Below are positions 25,408 to 32,277 of a stretch of 32,277 nt of DNA, piece by piece (position 1 is the stretch's first letter; the number at the start of each line of letters is the position of its first letter). The stretch comes from Candidatus Babelota bacterium (lineage in GTDB: Bacteria; Babelota; Babeliae; Babelales; Babelaceae), in NCBI GenBank assembly GCA_003484685.1, contig DNBB01000006.1, forward strand, positions 1 through 32,277, given 5' to 3'. A program made the position numbers and the translations under genes. The notes beneath the pieces are model-generated. The model made no database searches. It had not been told where the DNA came from and saw only the letters and a program-made list of their open reading frames with translations.

Positions 25408-27218
25408 AACAGAGAGCAAAAACTTTTATACTTGCCGCGGGGCTGCTATCAACTACTTTTTCTATGCACACGACACATGCCACATCACTGCCATCGCTTC
25501 AAGAAATAAAAGCTACTATCACATCATTACCAGACACAATAACAGGTTTAAAAAGCAACATAAAAAATTCTGAATTAGCCAAGAAATTTAGCTATGCACA
25601 AATACCACGCCGCGAACTTTTGCTCAGCGCTGGTGCATCGGCCCTATTTCTTTTCGGACCAACGCTTTTAGTCTCTTCCAGGATTTTCGCTGATCTTCCT
25701 TCTGAAGAATCTCCTGAATCGCTTCGCGAAGAAAGTTTTGCGGCCAGGCAAGAGCGATTAATAAAAAATAAACCATGGTTTATTAGGTACGGATACCTTG
25801 GAATATACACCGCCACACACATCTTTGAATCTTTGGCGCTTAGAACCATCAACAAAGCAATTACAAAAATATTTGATACAGAAATTACCTATATTGCCCC
25901 AGCTGAGGACATCGCTCATTCGAAAACATTCGCCAGCAAACAACAAAAAAAAATATTAGAAACCTCTTTTGTGGATTTACCAAACCTTATCTTTTCAGGA
26001 CCACCGGGGACGGGAAAAACCCAAACACTACGGGCCTATGCAGCGCAACACCCGGAGATTAAGCTTATCGAAATCCCCCAAAACCTGTTTCAAGAAATTA
26101 AAACAACAATGGAAATAGGAAACAACTCGCCAAGGTTGCCTTCAATGTATGTAGAGCTTTTAAGAAAAATAAAACGATACGTTACCCAATTACTCGACGA
26201 AGCAGAAAAACATTGCGCACAAAACCCAAATAATGGGGTTATCTTTATCCTCGACGAGGCTGAAACGCTTAAATTTCCGTTTGTCTCAAAGTTATCTGCG
26301 GCGATCACCCCTCCGCCAAAAAAACATACACACAAGTGGACCTTTGATGAAAACAACAACGGCAAAATCAAAAATGTTAGAAGTTTTAATGTTAGAAGTT
26401 TTTATGTCAAAAATGACATGGCTGCCCCAAAGTTCGGGGCTGATATCTTAAGGCTCCAGGAAAAAATCTACAACCAATTAACCGATAAAGAAATTCCAGG
26501 CTTTACATTTTTTACCGCGTTGGCTTTTATTGGGGTTGACGGGTTTATTTCCCGAGTAGCAGCTGGGGACGCATCTTATGGTAAAATAAGCTCCGCGGTA
26601 CAATTCATAAGCAAAAACATCCTCAAGCTACCGATAGACACTTCCTTTAACGCCCAAACACCAGGGAACCAAGAACAAATCCTACTAGAAATCTTATACC
26701 CGCTCCTAAAATTTGCCGTTCCCTATTTTTTAATAGCCCCGCTGTCAAAACCAATTCGGTTGAGGGCTGACTCGCCGCCACTCGAAACGATGTTTCTCAA
26801 TATTGCAGATCGCTTCTCCAGAGTTAAATCATTAGGAAAAATTATAAACTCCCCTCTTCTCATGGCCAACGTCGACTTTCCATACAAAAAGCAGATTCGA
26901 CTTGCATTAATTACCAATGACTCTAACCTACTCGACCCGATCTTTACCAGCGAAAACCATTTGGGCTGCCACTTTAAACATTATAAATACAGGCTCCCAA
27001 TTAAAGAAGAGTTTGAAGCAAGTTTTAAACAAAAACTTTTAGACGCTCAAGTACGCGAACCTGAATGCGATAGATATTTCACTAAATTTGCTAGCCTGGG
27101 TCTCTCTTTCAGAGAAGTAGAAACCATCATAGAAAACGCAACCAAAGACAAAACGCAACCATGCCAACTTAGCATCAACACCGCCATTAAAGAATGCAAA
27201 AGAGCGCACCAAGAATAA
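25404..27218 (+). CDS. Membrane-associated AAA+ ATPase with large internal insertion, type B
   Basis: A 604-residue protein. It has a signal-like N-terminus (about 1-27) and a hydrophobic segment at about 71-92, with a weaker one near 125-148. The AAA+ module has Walker A SGPPGTGKTQ (Lys205), Walker B IFILDEAE (D284, E285) and sensor 1 LALITND (N505). About 220 residues separate Walker B from sensor 1, where 40-50 is usual, so roughly 170 residues are inserted. The insertion includes two hydrophobic stretches (TFFTALAFIGVDGFISRV and LLKFAVPYFLIAPL) and a 15-base tandem duplication. The final helical part (FREVETIIENA) resembles an AAA+ lid. The start overlaps the preceding stop (ATGA), indicating translational coupling and probably a shared complex. 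Paralogue: 29267-31873. Function not assigned. Confidence 0.78.
   Translation: MKQRAKTFILAAGLLSTTFSMHTTHATSLPSLQEIKATITSLPDTITGLKSNIKNSELAKKFSYAQIPRRELLLSAGASALFLFGPTLLVSSRIFADLPSEESPESLREESFAARQERLIKNKPWFIRYGYLGIYTATHIFESLALRTINKAITKIFDTEITYIAPAEDIAHSKTFASKQQKKILETSFVDLPNLIFSGPPGTGKTQTLRAYAAQHPEIKLIEIPQNLFQEIKTTMEIGNNSPRLPSMYVELLRKIKRYVTQLLDEAEKHCAQNPNNGVIFILDEAETLKFPFVSKLSAAITPPPKKHTHKWTFDENNNGKIKNVRSFNVRSFYVKNDMAAPKFGADILRLQEKIYNQLTDKEIPGFTFFTALAFIGVDGFISRVAAGDASYGKISSAVQFISKNILKLPIDTSFNAQTPGNQEQILLEILYPLLKFAVPYFLIAPLSKPIRLRADSPPLETMFLNIADRFSRVKSLGKIINSPLLMANVDFPYKKQIRLALITNDSNLLDPIFTSENHLGCHFKHYKYRLPIKEEFEASFKQKLLDAQVREPECDRYFTKFASLGLSFREVETIIENATKDKTQPCQLSINTAIKECKRAHQE
26373..26402 (+). 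repeat. 15-base perfect tandem duplication inside the type-B AAA+ gene
   Basis: AATGTTAGAAGTTTT occurs twice back to back (26373-26387 and 26388-26402), in frame, encoding Asn-Val-Arg-Ser-Phe twice, in the insertion between Walker B and sensor 1. Confidence 0.9.
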
Positions 27219-27233
27219 AAAACGAAATTAAAA

Positions 27234-27261
27234 TTGACAAAACGTCAAAAATAATTACACT
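27234..27261 (+). promoter_or_regulatory. Promoter for the second AAA+ gene pair
   Basis: TTGACA (27234-27239), 16-base spacer, TACACT (27256-27261). Expected transcription start near 27268, which supports the start codon at 27310 rather than an upstream one. Confidence 0.5.
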
Positions 27262-27309
27262 GAAATGCATACAAAAATAGAATACAAAAAAACCAAAAGG
27301 TCCCAAACT

Positions 27310-29262
27310 ATGAAACTTCACCCGCTTTTTTCGCTCCTGCTCATTGCAAGTAGCACATGTATGGGTATGCAGGACAATAGCCAACAGCTAATCGTCACAA
27401 CACTACCCCACCTACTCCCCAATCAGCCAACAAATTTTATACCGAACACTTTCCAGTTTGTAGGTAGCCTTGCCTCGAAAAAAAATGCCGTTATCGCCGG
27501 AACCGCTATTGCTGGCGTTCTGGCCGCAAAATACGGCGCTCCATTTGCTCGCGAAGCAAAGGATAAAGCATCCAATACCCTTTATTCTTTGGACAAAAAT
27601 GACTGGCTGCAGCTTGGCGGCGTAGGAAGCCTCGCAATAATTGGTGGTTTGCTCACCAAAGACAAAGATGAGACGTTATTGCGCGCATCGGGACGTACCT
27701 TTGGCATGTTCCTTCTCGCAACGCTTCCGCAAGTAATCGACCGTATGACGACTATGAAAAAAATTGGTGATGCACTCAGCACGTCATTTGAAAAACGGCA
27801 ACTTATGGATACCCAAACATTCAAACAAATGGAACAAGATTTTGAGCCGGAAGATCCAGCAGCCGAAAGCAAAGCTACTGAAGCGCAAAAACGCATTTTA
27901 AATTGCAAACTCAGCACAACACCCGAAGAAGCAAAGGACCTCCGTGAAAAGGAGACCGCAATAAAAACAGCACGGAATACCGCACGTACAAAAAATTCCG
28001 CCACTTACGAAAAATATAGCAGGCTAGAGGCAGAACTCGAACAAGCAAAAATCAACAAGAAAAAAGCTTTGAAGGATATTTGCACCTCACAAGGCGAACT
28101 CCTTGTTATTGACTACGAAATTAACAACAAAAAAACAAAAAATGACGCCGATGCCTTAGAAGCGCTCAGAAGAAACAAAGAAAAAGAAGAAAGATTAATA
28201 ACTGAAAACGAAAAAACTGTACAAGCAGCAGAAGAAACCATAAAAAAACACGAGCCTGAAGAAGACAGCATTGCCGAAGAAGGCAGCATCGCAAAGCTAT
28301 TAAAAAACGAAGAAGCTTTACGGGAAGAAGAACGGGTAATAACCAATCTCATAAACGCCAAAAAAACATATGAAAAAGCTCTACAACAAAATCGACAACT
28401 ACCGTCATTAGTAATACTAAATGGCCCTCCAGGAACAGGTAAAACTCAAATCGTCGACTACTATGCAAAAAAATACAAAGAGGAAGCTATTACTTATAAT
28501 TTCCCCAAGCCTACCAAAACCGAAGATCTCGGACAATACGAGCTCTTTAAAAGACGCTTAGAACAAGAAGCCCACGCTACCGGAAAACATATTATCGCTT
28601 TCATCGATGAATTTGAGGATATTGCACCAGAGCGAGCTTCAGGATCAGGCAATCAACAAGAAAAAAGTTCAGCATTCCTGGCTAACTTCTTGCCAATTCT
28701 TGAAAACAAAAACCCAAAAATCCACATTTTTGCAGCAACCAACCATTATGCCTTAATTGATATGGCAACACGAAGCCGAGCATTCGGCAACGGCCTCCTT
28801 GACCCAGAGGGTCCAGTGATAGAATTTGAACAGCCATTTACCTCGATGGCCAACGCAATCAAAAATACTATTACTGAGTTATACAAGAAAAAGTACGATA
28901 AAGAGTCTGAAAACGAACATGCTCAGGCGATTACAAATTTCGCTGAAAACACTTCCCATATCCCTCAGATAGATTGGCGCCAAATTCAGTGGGCAATGGG
29001 AGCAATTGAAAAAAAACAGTCTGAATCAGATACATTCTGTAACTACCTTTCAGAAATGCTGCTTCCTACCCTCATAGAAACATATATTCAAGCGCGAGAT
29101 GGAAAAAACTCCACAACACAAAATGCATTATTTTGTGAAATAAAAAACCTTAAATCCACCATTCAAGAACAAAAAAACATCATTGAAAAAGTACGCAAAA
29201 ACCAAAACAATCTTGAGGTAAAAGTTCGTGAACATACAGAAGAACTTGAAAAACAAGGGTAA
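27310..29262 (+). CDS. Membrane-associated AAA+ ATPase, type A'
   Basis: I chose the ATG at 27310 (650 residues): AAAGG lies about nine bases upstream and the product begins with a signal sequence (MKLHPLFSLLLIASSTC). An in-frame start at 27265 would precede the predicted transcription start. Hydrophobic segments lie near 58-75, 98-116 and 126-145. A long Glu/Lys-rich coiled-coil follows (about 195-370). The AAA+ module has Walker A NGPPGTGKTQ (Lys378), Walker B IIAFIDEFED (D433, E434) and sensor 1 AATN (N478), all with normal spacing. A short coiled-coil ends the protein. Layout, the IDEF Walker B and the region after the last membrane segment match 23539-25407. Partner gene 29267 starts four bases after the stop. 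No protease domain. Confidence 0.8.
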   Translation: MKLHPLFSLLLIASSTCMGMQDNSQQLIVTTLPHLLPNQPTNFIPNTFQFVGSLASKKNAVIAGTAIAGVLAAKYGAPFAREAKDKASNTLYSLDKNDWLQLGGVGSLAIIGGLLTKDKDETLLRASGRTFGMFLLATLPQVIDRMTTMKKIGDALSTSFEKRQLMDTQTFKQMEQDFEPEDPAAESKATEAQKRILNCKLSTTPEEAKDLREKETAIKTARNTARTKNSATYEKYSRLEAELEQAKINKKKALKDICTSQGELLVIDYEINNKKTKNDADALEALRRNKEKEERLITENEKTVQAAEETIKKHEPEEDSIAEEGSIAKLLKNEEALREEERVITNLINAKKTYEKALQQNRQLPSLVILNGPPGTGKTQIVDYYAKKYKEEAITYNFPKPTKTEDLGQYELFKRRLEQEAHATGKHIIAFIDEFEDIAPERASGSGNQQEKSSAFLANFLPILENKNPKIHIFAATNHYALIDMATRSRAFGNGLLDPEGPVIEFEQPFTSMANAIKNTITELYKKKYDKESENEHAQAITNFAENTSHIPQIDWRQIQWAMGAIEKKQSESDTFCNYLSEMLLPTLIETYIQARDGKNSTTQNALFCEIKNLKSTIQEQKNIIEKVRKNQNNLEVKVREHTEELEKQG

Positions 29263-29266
29263 AAAA

Positions 29267-31873
29267 GTGAAAATATTCAACAACGCTTTAACTCTTTTCC
29301 TTGTTTTCGTTGGAACAAACCTCACACCTATGCAGCCCGTTGAAACTAGGCAGGCATCGTGGATGCCAAAACTACAGCCACTATGGGGCCATATGAGCCA
29401 ATCTGTAAAAAGCTGTAAGCCAGTCTTTACTCAGACTGCTACACAACTTGCTGCAACTTCATTGCCCTGGAAAGAAATCGGGGTCTTTGGCGTCAGCGCC
29501 GCTCTCACATACTTTTGGCCATGGACTCATGCCACTGCAAAGAAAACAATATATCAACCAATAATCGCTCCCCTGACGAAATACTGTAAAACAAAACTTT
29601 ATACGTCTCCGCCAACCACAGAAACAGTACCTATACAGGTAAAGGCATACTCTGCATTTTGGTACTTGCACCAAAATGTAAAAAACAACGTTTATCGGCC
29701 AATCTTATCACCTTATGTTGTCCGCTTTAAGGCGGCTTCGGTATCCTGGCAAGAAATAACCTGGTGGCGTATCGGATCACTTGCCGTCTCATACAAAGAG
29801 TGGATCAAAGCAGCATTAAACGCAAAAAACCCCATAGACTGGTTTACCTCAGGACTTAAAAACACCATGGTACAGACAGCAGCAGAGACCAAGGGAGTCG
29901 AAATCTATAAACGCTTCTTTGTCCCGGAAACTAAAGAAACGCGTCTTGTTCCCCTTTCGGATGAAGAATTCGATGAATTTGACACCAAAAAAACTCAACA
30001 ACAAGAAGATTTTCTTAAACAAGAATTTAGTGACTTACAAAATACGATACTCTATGGCCCCCCGGGAATGGGAAAGACAACGCTTTTGCGCGCATATGCT
30101 AAAAAGCACAAAGAAGTGATGCTTATTCGCTTTCCTACTGAGCTTTTTGATGAATTTGATAAATGGTATAGCCAGCCTTATACATTCTTTCAAACAGCCC
30201 AAGTAAACGAAAAGATGGACTTGATCATTAACCAGCTTCTTGAAAAAGCAAAAAAGTACTGCGATAAAGACGATAGAAACCGCGTAATATTTTTTGTGGA
30301 AGAAGCTGATGCGGTGAGAGTGTCAAAGTTGCTAGAAACAGTAACAAAAAGTGATATACAAGAAGCCCTTAAACTACAAAGCTCAGAAGAATCAACAACT
30401 GTTTACTCAGAAGATTTCACCAATGCAATACTCCAACTCATGGAAACCTTTGCCCATCACCTACCAGAAAACGCACGCGATCTAAAGGAATCTTTAAATG
30501 GCATTGTAACCCGCACAAGGGCCAAACAAAAAGAAATAAACGAAAATCCTGAATTAAGCCTCACGCAGAAAATTAAAGAAGAGGAACAAAAAATAGCGAA
30601 CTTTATTATTAAAATCTCAGAAAGGGTATGCAAGGAGCCAGCAGAAAAATTAATAAAAGAACTAAAACGGGACTGGCGGAAAATAGGTTATACCTTAACC
30701 TGCCAAGCTGAAGAGTTGTGGAATTTCACCACCATCGAAGAATATTTGGCCAATTTACCCATTCTTCAAAACATTTTAATACAAAGAATCCTGCCACTTG
30801 AAAAAATAGAAAGCGTCATCAAAATGGTCGAAGAGACGGCTAATCTAAACATCGAAGACAAGAAACTCCTTTTAGATCTTTTCAAGAAACGAAAACAAGA
30901 ACTTGCTGAAAAAATTGGCCAAATAAAAGGCTTTATTACTGCCCAAACGATTTGGAAAAACATCTACCAAAACAACCTCGCTCACGTACTCGAGCGCTGG
31001 GTAATATTGTTAGCAAAATCTCCCGCAATCGCAGCAAAGTCACAAGACATCTACGACCTCGTTAAGGCATGGGTATTTGGCGAAGAAGCGTCAACCCAAA
31101 CAAGAACACGGGAAACTCCGATCGAAAACATAGAACAAATTATTAAGCTGCTTTACGGACCTATAACGATATCAATTAAAGAATTGAGCGCTTGGAGACT
31201 AAAAAACAAGATTTTTGGACTTATAAATCAAGAGCTAACCGCACAGAAAGAAACCAAGGTCTCAGACTTTAAAAAAAATATTGTTAACAGCCCAATTCCA
31301 TTTGTAAAAACACTCCACCTTACCAACCAAATCATTAAGGTTCTTAACGAGCTCACTCCCGAGCTGTCTTTCATTTCGCCAACCATCCGCATGTGCAAAA
31401 AGCTTCTCAGTGGTTTTAACGATCCCGCGGAAACAATTTCCCCAAACCTTCTTTCGGTCTTGGAAAAAACCCGTGTTATTATGACCACCAATCACCTCAA
31501 CGCGCTAGATCCCCTTTTTCTAAACAATAACGCCTATGGAGACGCTTTCGAGAAAATTGAAATCGGCAACCCCAGGGCAAATGATATTTTCAAAACTTTA
31601 AAAGAGCATCTCTCTGTTGATATGGATAAAGAAACAATTTATGAATTTGCGCAAAAATTTGAGGATGCGGAATGCGATTTTCGAGAAATTACTTGGGCCG
31701 TCAACACTGCCCTTCAACATTGTCCATCCAGAGGCACCCTAGAACAATGCATCCAAATTATACGCGACGCCCATACGGCAATTAAAACTCGCAAATTTGA
31801 TCGATCCTATACCCTTAGCTCCTTAATCGAAAAGTTCGCAAAAAAGAAACAAAATCTCTTACCAACTCACTAG
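29267..31873 (+). CDS. Membrane-associated AAA+ ATPase with very large internal insertion, type B'
   Basis: I chose the GTG at 29267 (868 residues). It lies four bases after the preceding stop, AAGGG (29255-29259) is seven bases upstream, and it gives a signal sequence (MKIFNNALTLFLVFVGTNLT). A GTG at 29228 would add unrelated residues overlapping the upstream gene. A hydrophobic segment lies near 70-86. Walker A is YGPPGMGKTT (Lys270). The Walker B strand reads IFFVEEAD, with Glu345 replacing the usual Asp, then Glu346. Sensor 1 is MTTN (N742), so almost 400 residues separate Walker B from sensor 1. The insertion is mostly charged helix. The C-terminus (DFREITWAVNTALQHC) resembles that of 25404-27218 (SFREVETIIENATKD). 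Paralogue of that gene and presumed partner of 27310-29262. Confidence 0.78.
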   Translation: MKIFNNALTLFLVFVGTNLTPMQPVETRQASWMPKLQPLWGHMSQSVKSCKPVFTQTATQLAATSLPWKEIGVFGVSAALTYFWPWTHATAKKTIYQPIIAPLTKYCKTKLYTSPPTTETVPIQVKAYSAFWYLHQNVKNNVYRPILSPYVVRFKAASVSWQEITWWRIGSLAVSYKEWIKAALNAKNPIDWFTSGLKNTMVQTAAETKGVEIYKRFFVPETKETRLVPLSDEEFDEFDTKKTQQQEDFLKQEFSDLQNTILYGPPGMGKTTLLRAYAKKHKEVMLIRFPTELFDEFDKWYSQPYTFFQTAQVNEKMDLIINQLLEKAKKYCDKDDRNRVIFFVEEADAVRVSKLLETVTKSDIQEALKLQSSEESTTVYSEDFTNAILQLMETFAHHLPENARDLKESLNGIVTRTRAKQKEINENPELSLTQKIKEEEQKIANFIIKISERVCKEPAEKLIKELKRDWRKIGYTLTCQAEELWNFTTIEEYLANLPILQNILIQRILPLEKIESVIKMVEETANLNIEDKKLLLDLFKKRKQELAEKIGQIKGFITAQTIWKNIYQNNLAHVLERWVILLAKSPAIAAKSQDIYDLVKAWVFGEEASTQTRTRETPIENIEQIIKLLYGPITISIKELSAWRLKNKIFGLINQELTAQKETKVSDFKKNIVNSPIPFVKTLHLTNQIIKVLNELTPELSFISPTIRMCKKLLSGFNDPAETISPNLLSVLEKTRVIMTTNHLNALDPLFLNNNAYGDAFEKIEIGNPRANDIFKTLKEHLSVDMDKETIYEFAQKFEDAECDFREITWAVNTALQHCPSRGTLEQCIQIIRDAHTAIKTRKFDRSYTLSSLIEKFAKKKQNLLPTH

Positions 31874-31888
31874 CGTCGCCAGAAGTTT

Positions 31889-31916
31889 TTGACAAAAAAT
31901 AAAATTTATTTAAAAT
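31889..31916 (+). promoter_or_regulatory. Strong sigma-70-type promoter for the DEAD-box helicase gene
   Basis: TTGACA (31889-31894), 16-base spacer, TAAAAT (31911-31916); identical in elements and spacing to the promoter at 2445-2472. Transcription would begin near 31923, leaving a leader of about 130 bases before the ATG at 32054. Confidence 0.6.
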
Positions 31917-32003
31917 GATACGTAAGATACGAAATTAAGAAGTATATCTATTTATTACCATTCTCTATAGCGCTGTATTCTGTTGGCGGCTGCGACATAT
32001 TAT

Positions 32004-32091
32004 GTTGTTCATGACAGGAGACGGTGCATAGACAATCTACCGTAAGGACCTGCATGGAAACATCGTATGAAACAACTCCTGTCACCGCAAC
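32004..32091 (+). promoter_or_regulatory. Potential leader stem enclosing the helicase ribosome-binding site
   Basis: TGACAGGAG (32012-32020) and CTCCTGTCA (32076-32084) are exact reverse complements. GTTG (32004-32007) and CAAC (32088-32091) add an outer stem across a small internal loop. Inside, ACGGT (32021-32025) can pair with ACCGT (32039-32043). The enclosed loop holds the Shine-Dalgarno AAGGA (32044-32048) and the ATG. It could tune translation. Confidence 0.4.
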
Positions 32092-32277
32092 AAACGAAAC
32101 ATTGTTCGGCGAAATCAATCTTGCACTCCCTGTGCAAGCAAAACTACAAGAACTAGGCTTTTCAAAGCCAACAGAAATTCAAAAACACGCTATTCCTATT
32201 TTACTAGAAAAAGGAACTACCAATTTTCATGGACAAGCACAAACGGGAACAGGTAAAACCCTTGCGTTTGGTCTCCC
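32054..32277 (+). CDS. DEAD-box RNA helicase, N-terminal part (3' truncated by window)
   Basis: Open from the ATG at 32054, with AAGGA five bases upstream, to the end of the window (74 codons). The visible part has the family's Q motif (ELGFSKPTEIQ, residues about 35-45, followed by KHAIPILL) and motif I AQTGTGKT, with TLAFGL following. This identifies a DEAD-box ATP-dependent RNA helicase of the kind used in ribosome assembly or mRNA turnover (DeaD/RhlE type). The DEAD and SAT motifs are beyond the window, so the subfamily cannot be chosen. A long leader with its own strong promoter precedes it. Confidence 0.88.
   Translation, partial: METSYETTPVTATNETLFGEINLALPVQAKLQELGFSKPTEIQKHAIPILLEKGTTNFHGQAQTGTGKTLAFGL

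Noticed and set aside
23539..31873. FtsH protease genes
   Set aside because: The AAA modules and membrane segments resemble FtsH, but there is no HEXXH zinc-protease motif in any of the four proteins.
1..32277. tRNA genes, rRNA, insertion sequences, CRISPR arrays
   Set aside because: I looked through all gaps between genes and saw no cloverleaf-type T-loop sequence, transposase, regular spaced repeats or rRNA-like stretch. A covariance-model scan could still find a divergent tRNA.

Overview
The window most resembles a host-associated member of Dependentiae (TM6, the Babela-like bacteria of protists). This is inference from gene content and style, not a database match. The coding sequence is AT-leaning. 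Most of the non-housekeeping genes carry signal peptides, and there are eukaryote-like exported families: PPP-type phosphatases, WD40 propellers and membrane-attached AAA+ ATPases. Clear Shine-Dalgarno sites (AGGAG/AAGGAG) and TTGACA-type promoters show it is bacterial DNA.

Layout. 1-675: the C-terminal part of a class I DNA photolyase. 820-4103: two exported PPP-family metallophosphatases, separated by a 374-base gap that looks like an independent small-RNA gene with promoter, three stems and a strong terminator. 4319-7743: the Lon protease and a PfkB-family sugar/nucleoside kinase. 7804-9129: an exported propeller protein. 9281-12607: F1 ATP synthase beta and a short epsilon without the rest of the operon, followed at once by a HerA-like DNA-translocase ATPase. 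12604-20566: two large exported WD40 proteins on the minus strand, then two smaller, degenerate relatives on the plus strand, with two unrecognised exported helical proteins at 16682 and 20578. 21083-23313 (minus): an rpsA-ndk operon.

23539-31873: the most unusual part, four consecutive AAA+ ATPases arranged as A-B-A'-B'. The A-type proteins have a signal sequence, up to three membrane segments, a charged region and a compact AAA module. The B-type proteins have a signal sequence, one or two membrane segments and an AAA module interrupted by a very large insertion between Walker B and sensor 1. Each pair is translationally coupled (4-base overlap or 4-base gap). The first pair and the second A gene each have a TTGACA-type promoter. 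This looks like a duplicated two-component membrane ATPase machine with no attached protease domain. I cannot assign it to a named system.

32054-32277: the start of a DEAD-box RNA helicase behind a long, structured leader with its own strong promoter.

Working together: photolyase, Lon, ATP synthase, S1 and Ndk are ordinary maintenance genes. Between them lie at least thirteen genes for exported or membrane proteins, mostly in paralogous pairs, suggesting lineage-specific expansion of a cell-envelope or host-interface repertoire. I saw no tRNA, rRNA, insertion sequence or CRISPR array.
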